Positions 25,003 to 32,993 of a stretch of 64,000 nucleotides of DNA are shown here, in pieces (position 1 is the stretch's first letter; the number at the start of each line of letters is the position of its first letter). Origin of the DNA: Pseudobutyrivibrio sp. Its GTDB lineage: Bacteria > Bacillota > Clostridia > Lachnospirales > Lachnospiraceae. The position numbers were made by a program, and so were the translations under genes. Location: contig JAFYYR010000002.1 in NCBI GenBank assembly GCA_017557435.1, positions 35,750-99,749 on the forward strand, written 5' to 3'. The notes beneath the pieces are model-generated. The model was not told where the DNA came from. It was given only the letters and a program-made list of their open reading frames with translations, and did not search any database.

Positions 25003-26058
25003 ATGGGTGATTTCTCCGTGAGACGAAAAATCTTTTCCTTCGGATGTATGGTTATAGGTGTGGCCATGATGATTGCGGGATTATATATGGCTATCACACT
25101 TACAGACTTCTGGGGAGTTAGAGGCACATTAATAATTGCAGGTTGTGTTGCATTTTTTGTGGGGTTATATTTTTTCCCTACATTCAAGCATCATAGAGGG
25201 ATAATTAATTTTATGTTTTTATTTCCACTGTTATTTGCCTTTGCAGTAACAGTGATCATTCCGCTTGTTTTAGGTATTGGATATTCTTTCACAGATTGGG
25301 ATGGAATTACATTAAATAAATTTGTTAAATTCGATAATTATACAAGAATGTTCCATGAGCCACAGTTCTTATGGTCAGTATTAATTACATTCTTGTTTGT
25401 AGTATTAAATATAGTTCTTGTAAATTTAGTAGCATTTTTACTTGCTTTGTTATGTACATCAAAGCTTAAGGGACTAGGATTCTTTAGAGCAGCATATTTC
25501 GTGCCAAACCTTATCGGTGGTATCGTACTTGGTTACATTTGGCAGTTTATCTTCTCTAAGGTAGTAACTGAGATTCTAAACTCTCAGGCATCTATGCTGA
25601 CTGAGACAAAGACAGCCCTTATAGGAATCGTACTTGTATATGTATGGCAGTATGCTGGTTACATCATGCTTATTTACATCACAGGTCTAAACACTGTACC
25701 TGGTGATGTGCTTGAAGCTTCATCAATTGACGGTGCAAATTCATGGCAGACACTTTTCCAGATAAAGATTCCAATGATTGCTCCAACAATTACTATTTGT
25801 ACATTCCTTACACTTACTAGTGCATTCAAGCAGTTCGATGTTAACTTGTCATTAACAAATGGTACTGGCTCAGTTAACTTCATGGGTAAGTTCTTATCAA
25901 AGGGTACACAGATGCTGGCTCTTAATATTTACGATACAGCATTTGTTAACAATGAATATGCATACGGCGAGGCGAAGGCAGTATTCTTCTTTATTATTCT
26001 TGCTATTGTGTCTATTTGCCAGGTTCGTATTTCAAATAAAAAGGAGGTGGAATTGTAA
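25003..26058 (+). CDS. Sugar ABC importer permease, MalF type
   Basis: A 351-residue inner-membrane subunit. Two extra hydrophobic segments at the N-terminus (about residues 12-60) precede the usual six-helix permease core. The cytoplasmic EAA loop that contacts the ATPase is clear: EASSIDGANSWQTLFQIKIP. AAAGGAG precedes the ATG at 25003. Its stop codon overlaps the start of the second permease by one base. No ATP-binding subunit is encoded nearby. Confidence 0.93.
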   Translation: MGDFSVRRKIFSFGCMVIGVAMMIAGLYMAITLTDFWGVRGTLIIAGCVAFFVGLYFFPTFKHHRGIINFMFLFPLLFAFAVTVIIPLVLGIGYSFTDWDGITLNKFVKFDNYTRMFHEPQFLWSVLITFLFVVLNIVLVNLVAFLLALLCTSKLKGLGFFRAAYFVPNLIGGIVLGYIWQFIFSKVVTEILNSQASMLTETKTALIGIVLVYVWQYAGYIMLIYITGLNTVPGDVLEASSIDGANSWQTLFQIKIPMIAPTITICTFLTLTSAFKQFDVNLSLTNGTGSVNFMGKFLSKGTQMLALNIYDTAFVNNEYAYGEAKAVFFFIILAIVSICQVRISNKKEVEL

Positions 26059-26927
26059 TGAAAATAAAAGAGAAAACCTCCAAAGTAGTTATAAAGATGA
26101 TAATCGCAATTGTGATTGCCCTTTATGTATTGTTCCCATTTTTCCTTGTTGTGATTAATTCATGCAAGCAGACAGCGGATATTACAGCTAATCCAATTGG
26201 ACTTAATGGTGTGTCATTAACGAATTTATACCAGAATTTGTCAGATGTAATTAACAACACTCATTTTCTTTTCTGGTCAGCATTTACATCATCAGCCGTA
26301 ATTACAATTCTTTCACTAGTATTGTTAGCTCTCCTTGGAGCTATGGCTGCATGGGTAATCTGCAGAAATAAAACAAAATGGTCAGTGGTAATTTACTTTA
26401 CATTTATTGCATCAATGATTATTCCATTCCAGGTAGTAATGCTTCCACTTATCTCTACATTTAGAGATGTAGGAAATTTTGTTGGTATTCCTATGATTCA
26501 ATCAATACCAGGTATCGTATTTGCGTATCTTGGATTTGGTGGTGCCATGACAGTGTTTATCTTAAATGGTTTCATAAAGGGAATTCCTATGGAACTGGAA
26601 GAGGCTGCAGCTATAGATGGATGTTCACCAGAGCAGACATTCTTTATTGTAATTCTTCCATTACTAAAGCCAGTAATCACTACAGTTACAATTCTTAATG
26701 GTATGTGGATTTGGAACGATTATTTGCTTCCATCAATCCTTCTTCAGCAGAATGGACCAGTTAAGACTCTTCCAGTTGCTGTTCAGGCGTTTGTTGGTTC
26801 ATACGTAAAACAATGGAACTTGATTTTAGGTGCTGCGTTACTTGCAATTATTCCAATTCTCATTCTCTTCTTCATTGCTCAGAAGCAGATTATGGAAGGA
26901 ATGATTGAGGGTGCTGTAAAAGGCTAA
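26058..26927 (+). CDS. Sugar ABC importer permease, MalG type
   Basis: A 289-residue six-helix subunit with the EAA loop EEAAAIDGCSPEQTFFIVIL and the MalG-like C-terminus. It forms the translocation pore with the preceding permease, with which its ATG overlaps by one base (TAATG), implying coupled translation. AAGGAGGTGG lies just before the start. A shared multi-sugar ATPase (MsmK/MsiK type) would be needed from elsewhere in the genome. Confidence 0.93.
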   Translation: MKIKEKTSKVVIKMIIAIVIALYVLFPFFLVVINSCKQTADITANPIGLNGVSLTNLYQNLSDVINNTHFLFWSAFTSSAVITILSLVLLALLGAMAAWVICRNKTKWSVVIYFTFIASMIIPFQVVMLPLISTFRDVGNFVGIPMIQSIPGIVFAYLGFGGAMTVFILNGFIKGIPMELEEAAAIDGCSPEQTFFIVILPLLKPVITTVTILNGMWIWNDYLLPSILLQQNGPVKTLPVAVQAFVGSYVKQWNLILGAALLAIIPILILFFIAQKQIMEGMIEGAVKG

Positions 26928-26980
26928 TATTTTTGGGGAAAGTTTCCAAATCTTCACATAGCCATCACATTGGAATGTTA

Positions 26981-27094
26981 TAAGAGAAGTGTACTAGCGA
27001 AAGCTAATACCAAATTTTTCATAACTCAGCGACCAAGGCGACTTGGTCGCACTCCCCGACTCTTACGCGTCAGTGCACATGCGCTGGCGCTTTT
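26981..27094 (+). ncRNA. Candidate structured RNA ending in a terminator
   Basis: A closing helix TAAGAG (26981-26986) / CTCTTA (27060-27065) encloses two hairpins. The first is GTA-C-TAGC/GCTA-A-TAC with a GAAA tetraloop (26991-27010), and the second a perfect 9-base-pair stem with a GCGA tetraloop (27029-27050). Both loops are of the stable GNRA type. A 10-base-pair terminator stem follows directly. It does not match any riboswitch class I know. It could be an independent small RNA or the 3' untranslated region of the importer operon; mbl has its own promoter downstream. Confidence 0.45.
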
Positions 27095-27097
27095 ATA
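27067..27097 (+). terminator. Terminator after the importer operon or structured RNA
   Basis: Stem GCGTCAGTGC (27067-27076) / GCGCTGGCGC (27081-27090), ten pairs including three wobble pairs, ACAT loop, followed by TTTTATATTTT. Confidence 0.85.
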
Positions 27098-27119
27098 TTT
27101 TAATAAGAATATAAGAGCC

Positions 27120-27147
27120 TTGAATAATAACTGATTTTGTATATAAT
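27120..27147 (+). promoter_or_regulatory. mbl promoter
   Basis: TTGAAT at 27120-27125, a 16-base spacer and a perfect TATAAT at 27142-27147, about 70 bases before the mbl start. Confidence 0.7.
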
Positions 27148-27218
27148 AAGAAAGTAAAAATGCGTATTTCTGTCCAAAAGGACAGTAGACTATACTAAAA
27201 CACAGAAAGGATAAGAAA

Positions 27219-28202
27219 ATGGCAGCATCAGATATCGGTATTGATTTAGGTACAGCGAGTGTTCTTGTTTATGCAAAAGGCAAGGGCGTTGTTTTGAAAG
27301 AGCCTTCAGTAGTGGCTTTCGATAGAGATACTAACAAAATTAAAGAGATTGGTGAGGAGGCACGTCTTATGATTGGACGTACTCCTGGTAATATTGTGGC
27401 AGTTCGTCCACTTCGTCAGGGTGTTATCTCTGATTACACAGTTACAGAGAAGATGATTAAGTACTTCGTTCAGAAGGCAATGGGCAAGAAGAGCTATCGT
27501 AAGCCTCGTATTGCTGTATGTGTTCCTTCTGGAGCTACAGAGGTAGAGAAGCGTGCAGTTGAGGATGCAGCATTCGCAGCAGGCGCTCGTGAGGTTTCTA
27601 TTATTGAGGAGCCTATCGCAGCAGCTATCGGTGCTGGTATCGATATTTCTCTTCCAATGGGTAATATGATTGTAGATATCGGTGGTGGTACAGCAGATAT
27701 CGCTGTTATCTCACTTGGTAGCTCAGTTGTCAGCACATCTATCAAGGTGGCTGGTGATGATTTCGACGAGGCTATCGTTCGTTACATGAGAAAGAAGCAC
27801 AATCTTCTTATTGGTGAGCGTACAGCCGAGGACATTAAGATTAAAATTGGTCGCTGCTTCCCACTTGGCGATTCAGAGACTATGGATGTTAGAGGACGTA
27901 ACCTTGTATCTGGTCTTCCTAAGACTATTACAGTTACATCTGAGGAGACAGAGGAGGCTCTTAAGGAGTCTACAATGCAGATTGTTGAGGCTATCCACTC
28001 AGTACTTGAGAAGACTCCACCAGAACTTGCAGCCGACGTAGCAGACAGAGGTATCGTACTTACAGGTGGCGGTGCACTTCTTCGCGGCCTTGAGGAGCTT
28101 ATTGAGGACCGTACAGGTATTAACACAATGACAGCTGATGAGGCTATGACATGTGTTGCTATTGGAACTGGTCGCTATGTAGAGCTTCTTGCAGGAGATT
28201 AA
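27219..28202 (+). CDS. mbl: Actin-like cell shape protein, Mbl/MreB family
   Basis: A 327-residue bacterial actin that organises lateral cell-wall synthesis under the membrane. Actin-fold motifs visible are phosphate-1 (DIGIDLGTASVLVYAKG), connect-1/phosphate-2 (NMIVDIGGGTADIAVISLG) and the adenosine motif (GIVLTGGGALLRGLEELI). The pairing with two rod/hook genes downstream reproduces the Bacillus mbl-flhO-flhP order, so I favour Mbl over MreB, although mreB itself cannot be excluded by sequence alone. No mreC/mreD follow. It has its own promoter and terminator. Confidence 0.93.
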   Translation: MAASDIGIDLGTASVLVYAKGKGVVLKEPSVVAFDRDTNKIKEIGEEARLMIGRTPGNIVAVRPLRQGVISDYTVTEKMIKYFVQKAMGKKSYRKPRIAVCVPSGATEVEKRAVEDAAFAAGAREVSIIEEPIAAAIGAGIDISLPMGNMIVDIGGGTADIAVISLGSSVVSTSIKVAGDDFDEAIVRYMRKKHNLLIGERTAEDIKIKIGRCFPLGDSETMDVRGRNLVSGLPKTITVTSEETEEALKESTMQIVEAIHSVLEKTPPELAADVADRGIVLTGGGALLRGLEELIEDRTGINTMTADEAMTCVAIGTGRYVELLAGD

Positions 28203-28232
28203 TTAGATTTATTTCGTTTAATAACGATACGG

Positions 28233-28293
28233 ACCCCGATTTTTGAAAAAATTATATTAAATAATTATTTTTTCAAAATAGGGGTTATTTTTA
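28233..28293 (+). terminator. mbl terminator
   Basis: Long stem: ACCCC (28233-28237) with GGGGT (28281-28285), an internal loop, and TTTTGAAAAAAT pairing with ATTTTTTCAAAA, followed by TATTTTTAT. Confidence 0.8.
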
Positions 28294-28303
28294 TATTCAA
28301 TTA

Positions 28304-28311
28304 TCCGATAT
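28304..28311 (+). promoter_or_regulatory. Possible sigma-28 -10 element upstream of flhO
   Basis: TCCGATAT matches the sigma-28 -10 consensus GCCGATAW at seven of eight positions and lies 46 bases before the first rod gene, after the mbl terminator. No good TAAA is found 14-16 bases upstream, so the assignment is weak. Confidence 0.4.
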
Positions 28312-28357
28312 AGAAATTGGAGATTATTAATCAGGTGCCTAAAACAGGGGGATATTC

Positions 28358-29161
28358 ATGGTTAAAGGTCTATATACAGCCTATACAGGAATGGTTAACG
28401 AGCAGAGAAGAATGGAGGTTATGACCAATAACTTGGCCAACTCAGCTACCACAGGCTACAAAAAAGAAGCCATGGTTGCTCAAGCATTCGACGAGAGATT
28501 AGCCATCAAAATCAAAGACACATCATCACTTGGTAACAGACCAGAGGGAATTGGATACATGTCTCTCGGTGCTAAAATTGGTGAGACATATACAAATTGG
28601 GACCAGGGTGGTTTCCAGATAACAGATAAGCCTTCAGATGTAGCCATCGGTGGCAAGGGATTTTTCGCAATAGCTTTTACTAACAAGGCAGGAGAGACTT
28701 CTATTAGATATACACGCGATGGAGCATTTACAGTTGATACTGATGGATACTTGAGAACATCAGATGGTGACTACGTACTCAATGCAGAGGGAGCTCTCAA
28801 TTCTCTCTACGGCGAGGATTATTACGTACAAATTGATCCTAATCTAGAGTATGCCATTGCAGCTGATGGAACCATCTCTCAGAACAACGAAGAGGTTGAT
28901 ACAATCGGAGTCATTGATATTGCAGACTACGATTATATTAATAAATACGGTGAGAACCTATACACATTGATTCCTGGCGGACAGATTATTGAAAGCGATG
29001 CCATCTTAGAGCAGGGCACACTTGAATCTTCCAATGTCAATGTTGTTGAGGAAATGGTTAGCATGATTCAGATAGCTCGTGCATACGAGGCAGGTCAGAA
29101 GATGATTCAGACAGAAGATGCTACCCTTGAAAAAACCGTCAACCAAGTAGGACAGGTATAA
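28358..29161 (+). CDS. flgF: Flagellar rod/hook-basal body protein (FlhO/FlgF type)
   Basis: A 267-residue axial protein. The N-terminal rod motif (YTAYTGMVNEQRRMEVMTNNLAN, then ATTGYKKE), the central FlgE/F/G domain (IGGKGFFAIAF...RYTRDGAFTVDTDGYL) and the C-terminal motif (LESSNVNVVEEMVSMIQIARAYE) identify the FlgF/FlgG group. Its order behind mbl and before a second such gene matches Bacillus flhO, now regarded as a FlgF-like rod component. GGGGGA precedes the ATG. The symbol is by family; FlgF and FlgG are hard to separate by eye. Confidence 0.87.
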   Translation: MVKGLYTAYTGMVNEQRRMEVMTNNLANSATTGYKKEAMVAQAFDERLAIKIKDTSSLGNRPEGIGYMSLGAKIGETYTNWDQGGFQITDKPSDVAIGGKGFFAIAFTNKAGETSIRYTRDGAFTVDTDGYLRTSDGDYVLNAEGALNSLYGEDYYVQIDPNLEYAIAADGTISQNNEEVDTIGVIDIADYDYINKYGENLYTLIPGGQIIESDAILEQGTLESSNVNVVEEMVSMIQIARAYEAGQKMIQTEDATLEKTVNQVGQV

Positions 29162-29224
29162 AACCGTAGAAAGTAACGTAATAATTAATGTATAAAAACC
29201 GTAGAAAGAACGGTAATGATAATT
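29156..29224 (+). repeat. Tandem 34/35-base duplication after flgF
   Basis: Two adjacent copies of a unit beginning GTATAAAACCGTAGAAAG (29156-29189 and 29190-29224) differ by a few substitutions and one added base. The second copy can form ACCGT/ACGGT around an AGAAAGA loop. The first copy contains the flgF stop codon. Confidence 0.8.
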
Positions 29225-29244
29225 GTATTAATACAAAACCTTTA

Positions 29245-29334
29245 AATAGCTTGTAATTGTCAAGCTATTAGGTCTCATCAGCGAATCGTGTTAGATGAGC
29301 TGAGAGACTCTAATGCTTGATAATGTAACAAGCG
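29245..29334 (+). promoter_or_regulatory. Structured leader upstream of flgG
   Basis: Three consecutive potential hairpins occupy the gap before flgG: AATAGCTTG/CAAGCTATT (29245-29269, perfect 9 pairs), CTCATC/GATGAG nested within GTCTC/GAGAC (about 29272-29309), and GCTTG/CAAGC (about 29315-29333). No T run follows any of them. The arrangement suggests a folded 5' leader or processing site, not a terminator. Confidence 0.5.
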
Positions 29335-29362
29335 GGAAACAAATCATGGAGGTACTTGGCAT

Positions 29363-30178
29363 ATGATGAGAAGTTTGTGGTCTGCTGCTTCAGGTATGAA
29401 GGGCCAGCAGGTATCAGTTGACACAATTGCAAACAACTTGGCAAATGTTAATACAACTGCATATAAATCTCAGAGTACACAGTTTAAGACATTGTTATAC
29501 CAAACAATGCAGTCTACAAGTACAAATGGTCAGGGCGAGACCAAACCTACAAGCGCTCAGGTGGGACTTGGTACAAGAGTTGCTTCAATAAATGCAAACT
29601 TTACTCAGGGTAGCCAGCTGGCAAAGGATAGCCCAACAGCAATGTGTATCATTGGTAATGGTTTCTTTGCTGTAGAAGATGGAGACGAAACTCACTACAC
29701 TAGAAATGGTGATTTTACATGGGCACTTGATGATGGAGGTAACAAGGTACTTACCACATCAGAAGGATACAAGGTGCTGGATCAGGCAGGAAGACCTATC
29801 ACTGTTCCAAATACAGTAGAAAAGGGATTCACAGTTAATCCAGACGATGCTTCGATTTCATATCAGAATCCTGATGGTACATACACCAACACAGGTCAGT
29901 CAATTGCACTGTACCAATTTACAAATAGAGTCGGCTTGGACAAAATCGGAGAGAATCTCTACGATGAGACAGCTGCCTCAGGGGAGCCAATGGGTGAGTG
30001 GAACACTCAGGGAGTAAATAGGAGTTCAATAGCTCAATACTATGTAGAGGGATCTAATGTAAATGTTGCCGATGAGATGGTAAGTCTTATCATTGCACAG
30101 CGTGCATACGAGATGAACTCAAAGGCAATAACTACTTCAGATACAATGTTAGAGCAAGCTAACAACCTTAAGAGATAG
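29363..30178 (+). CDS. flgG: Flagellar rod protein FlgG (FlhP type)
   Basis: A 271-residue distal-rod-type protein with MRSLWSAASGMKGQQVSVDTIANNLAN and NTTAYKSQ at the N-terminus, the central IGNGFFAVEDGDETHYTRNGDF domain and the C-terminal GSNVNVADEMVSLIIAQRAYEMNSKAI, which fits FlgG best. In Bacillus the corresponding gene is flhP. GGAGG at about 29349-29353 fits ATG 29363; the next codon is also ATG. It follows flgF after a 200-base gap containing a tandem repeat and a folded leader. Confidence 0.9.
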   Translation: MMRSLWSAASGMKGQQVSVDTIANNLANVNTTAYKSQSTQFKTLLYQTMQSTSTNGQGETKPTSAQVGLGTRVASINANFTQGSQLAKDSPTAMCIIGNGFFAVEDGDETHYTRNGDFTWALDDGGNKVLTTSEGYKVLDQAGRPITVPNTVEKGFTVNPDDASISYQNPDGTYTNTGQSIALYQFTNRVGLDKIGENLYDETAASGEPMGEWNTQGVNRSSIAQYYVEGSNVNVADEMVSLIIAQRAYEMNSKAITTSDTMLEQANNLKR

Positions 30179-30250
30179 TAATGTGACAGGTAAATGAATT
30201 CTCTAAATATGCGGTACAGAGGATTCGCGGATTTACGGGAGGAATGAAAA

Positions 30251-30703
30251 ATGGATACTATGGTAATGAACACTTACATGCAGACGCAGTACAACAAAGC
30301 GGCGACAGAAGCTGCAGAGAAGACAGCAAAATCACTTGGTGGTATTTCAGCAACATCCAGCAAGGAAGAAGTTACAGAAGCTGTAAAGGGCTTTGAGACT
30401 TACTTGATGGAGCAGGTGCTCAAGGAAGTTAAGGAATCATTTGTTCCAAAGGACGATGAGGATTCTTCAATGTCTATGTACAAGGACTATTTCATGGATA
30501 GTGCTTATACAAAGGTTGCAGAGCAGCTTGTAGATGAAGTTGGTGGAAATATCACAGAGGACTTCGTAGAGCAGATTATGCGTAACTACGGCATCACAGG
30601 TACATCTAATATTCCTACAGAGGATGGAGGACTTGATGCTGATGCAGTATCAGAGGAAATTGCTCAGGCGAATTCTTCAACAGTTCAGCAAGTATTGGCA
30701 TAA
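30251..30703 (+). CDS. flgJ: FlgJ-type rod-binding protein
   Basis: A 150-residue protein matching the N-terminal rod-binding domain of FlgJ: KGFETYLMEQVLKEVKES followed by YKDYFMDSAYTKVAEQLVDE. The peptidoglycan hydrolase domain found in enterobacterial FlgJ is absent, as is usual in Firmicutes, so it should act only as a rod scaffold or cap and another enzyme must open the wall. GGGAGG precedes the ATG. It is the last gene of this flagellar block and is followed by a terminator. Confidence 0.87.
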   Translation: MDTMVMNTYMQTQYNKAATEAAEKTAKSLGGISATSSKEEVTEAVKGFETYLMEQVLKEVKESFVPKDDEDSSMSMYKDYFMDSAYTKVAEQLVDEVGGNITEDFVEQIMRNYGITGTSNIPTEDGGLDADAVSEEIAQANSSTVQQVLA

Positions 30704-30715
30704 AGAATATTTAAA

Positions 30716-30747
30716 AGAGGCATTGCAAAGGCAATGTCTCTTTTTTT
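30716..30747 (+). terminator. Terminator of the flgF-flgG-flgJ block
   Basis: AGAGGCATTGC (30716-30726) pairs with GCAATGTCTCT (30731-30741), one wobble pair, AAAG loop, followed by a run of seven T. Confidence 0.9.
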
Positions 30748-30751
30748 ATGC

Positions 30752-30757
30752 TATTAT
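30752..30757 (+). promoter_or_regulatory. recD2 -10 element giving a near-leaderless mRNA
   Basis: TATTAT at 30752-30757 would place the transcription start at about 30764, one base before the recD2 ATG. No good -35 hexamer is seen and no ribosome binding site precedes the ATG. Confidence 0.4.
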
Positions 30758-30764
30758 ATTACCT

Positions 30765-32993
30765 ATGGAAGAAATAACAGGTTACGTAGAAGGAATTATA
30801 TTTAGAAATTCAGATAATGGCTATACTGTCATGGATTTTGTGGTAGATGAATTTCTCATTACAGTAGTGGGGATTTTTCCTACTGTTGGAGAGGGAGAGA
30901 ATCTTTTGCTTCGAGGACAGTACATAGACCATCCTACATATGGACGACAGTTTAAGGCTACAAGCTACGAGGCGGTTGCCCCTGCAGATGAGCTGTCTAT
31001 GGAGAGATACTTAGGTTCAGGTGCAATTAGAGGAATCGGTCCCAAGCTTGCTGCTAGAATAGTTAAAAAATTTGGCGCAGATACATTTAGACTTATTGAG
31101 GAAGAACCAGAGCGTCTTGCTGAGGTAAAGGGAATTTCCCTTAATAAGGCAATGGAAATTTCAGACCAGATTGTAGGTGCCAAGGACATCCGTAATGCTA
31201 TGATTTTCCTTGATAAATATGGGCTTCATGGCAATACAGCTATCAAAATTTACAATCGATTTGGCAATGAAGTTTATAATATTATCCAGAGCAATCCATA
31301 TAAGCTTGCTGATGAAATATCAGGTATTGGTTTTAAGACAGCTGATGAGATTGCCACTCAAGTGGGAATAAAAGTTGATTCTGAATTTAGAATCAAGGGA
31401 GGAATCCAGTATATTCTTGGCCAGGGAGCAGGACTTGGACATACATATCTTCCTATTGAGCTTTTGAAGGATATGTCAGTAGATTTGCTGAAGGTAGACG
31501 AGGCATCAGTTGAGGCTCAGATTATGAATCTGGCCATGGAAAGAAAGCTGATTATCAAAAAGGATGGCGACAATACACAGATTTATTCTAGAGCATTCTA
31601 TCGAATGGAAGAATCTATTTCAGGGATGCTTAGAGAACTGAATGTGACATATAAAGCTGATGAAGACGACTTGCAAAAGGTCATTCGTCGCATAGAAAAG
31701 GATGAGGAAATCGAGCTTGATGAGCTGCAGAAAAATGCAGTGATTTCAGCAGCGAAAAAGGGATTTTTCATCCTAACAGGTGGACCTGGTACAGGAAAGA
31801 CCACCACAATTACAACCATGATTCGCATGTTCGAAGAGGAGGGCCTTAATATTTTCCTAGGCGCTCCTACAGGCCGTGCTGCCAAGCGTATGAGCGAGGC
31901 CACAGGCTATGAGGCTAGAACTATTCATAGAATGCTTGAGGTGTCAGGCAGGCTGGGAGACGATGATGATGTGGCATCCTTTGCTAGATTTGACCGCAAT
32001 GAGGAGAACCCTTTAGAGTGCGATGTAATCATTATCGATGAGATGTCCATGGTGGATGTTTCCCTTATGTATTCACTGCTTAAGGCTATATCACCAGGCA
32101 CCAGACTGATACTGGTAGGCGATGTTAATCAGCTTCCATCTGTAGGTCCTGGAAATGTATTAAAAGATATCTTGGCATCAGGAAAATTCGAATCAGTTAA
32201 GCTGGAAAAGATTTTCCGCCAGGCTCAGGAAAGTGACATTGTCATGAATGCCCACAAGATTCATCAGGGCCAGCATGTTTTACTTGATAATAAATCAAAG
32301 GATTTCTTTTTCTTAAAGAGGGATGATGCAGACACCATTATCAGTGTTATGCTCACTCTTGTAAAAGAGAAGATGCCTAAATACGTAGATGCAGGAATTA
32401 GCGATATACAGGTTCTTACTCCTACCAGAAAGGGTCTCCTTGGAGTAGAGAGATTAAATAGTATTTTGCAGAGATATCTTAATCCTGAATCCCCTGATAA
32501 AAAGGAATGGAAGGGTGATACCAGAGTATTCCGCGAGGGTGATAAGGTAATGCAGATTCGAAATAACTACCAGCTGGAGTGGGAAGTTACTGGCAATTAC
32601 AACATTACCATCGAAAAGGGCCTTGGTGTGTTCAACGGAGATGTGGGAATTATCAAGGATATCAACGAGTGGGGTAAGACAGTAACTGTTGAATTTGAAG
32701 AGGGTCGAAAGGTAGTCTATCCATTTGCCAGTTTAGATGAGCTGGAGCTTGCCTATGCCATCACAGTCCACAAGTCACAGGGTTCGGAGTATCCAGCAGT
32801 TGTAATGCCTATAGTTGATGGCCCCAAGATGCTTATGAATAGAAATATTCTCTATACAGCCATTACCAGAGCAAAAAAATGCGTCACCATGGTAGGCGAC
32901 GCAGATGTTTTTTACTCTATGGTTGATAATACATCTCAGGCTAAGAGATATTCAGGTCTTAAGGACCGAATAGCCGAGGCCTTTAGAGAATAG
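30765..32993 (+). CDS. recD2: RecD2-type ATP-dependent DNA helicase
   Basis: A 742-residue superfamily 1B 5'-to-3' helicase, the RecBC-independent RecD form linked to mismatch and replication-fork repair. Seen in order: an N-terminal OB-like domain, helix-hairpin-helix repeats (GAIRGIGPKLAARIVKKFG and similar), Walker A GGPGTGKTTT, motif II IIIDEMSMVD, motif III LVGDVNQLPSVGPG, an SH3-like insertion, and motifs near the end (AITVHKSQGSEYP, YTAITRAKK). ATG 30765 gives the family start MEEITGYVEGIIFRNSDNGY; earlier in-frame codons lie in flgJ. Its last 11 bases overlap the convergent HD-GYP gene. Confidence 0.95.
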   Translation: MEEITGYVEGIIFRNSDNGYTVMDFVVDEFLITVVGIFPTVGEGENLLLRGQYIDHPTYGRQFKATSYEAVAPADELSMERYLGSGAIRGIGPKLAARIVKKFGADTFRLIEEEPERLAEVKGISLNKAMEISDQIVGAKDIRNAMIFLDKYGLHGNTAIKIYNRFGNEVYNIIQSNPYKLADEISGIGFKTADEIATQVGIKVDSEFRIKGGIQYILGQGAGLGHTYLPIELLKDMSVDLLKVDEASVEAQIMNLAMERKLIIKKDGDNTQIYSRAFYRMEESISGMLRELNVTYKADEDDLQKVIRRIEKDEEIELDELQKNAVISAAKKGFFILTGGPGTGKTTTITTMIRMFEEEGLNIFLGAPTGRAAKRMSEATGYEARTIHRMLEVSGRLGDDDDVASFARFDRNEENPLECDVIIIDEMSMVDVSLMYSLLKAISPGTRLILVGDVNQLPSVGPGNVLKDILASGKFESVKLEKIFRQAQESDIVMNAHKIHQGQHVLLDNKSKDFFFLKRDDADTIISVMLTLVKEKMPKYVDAGISDIQVLTPTRKGLLGVERLNSILQRYLNPESPDKKEWKGDTRVFREGDKVMQIRNNYQLEWEVTGNYNITIEKGLGVFNGDVGIIKDINEWGKTVTVEFEEGRKVVYPFASLDELELAYAITVHKSQGSEYPAVVMPIVDGPKMLMNRNILYTAITRAKKCVTMVGDADVFYSMVDNTSQAKRYSGLKDRIAEAFRE

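Noticed and set aside
26981-27094. Known riboswitch (c-di-GMP, SAM, glycine, THF or ydaO type)
   Set aside because: The conserved core sequences of these classes, as I know them, are not present; only the GNRA hairpins are reminiscent. Kept as an unassigned structured RNA.
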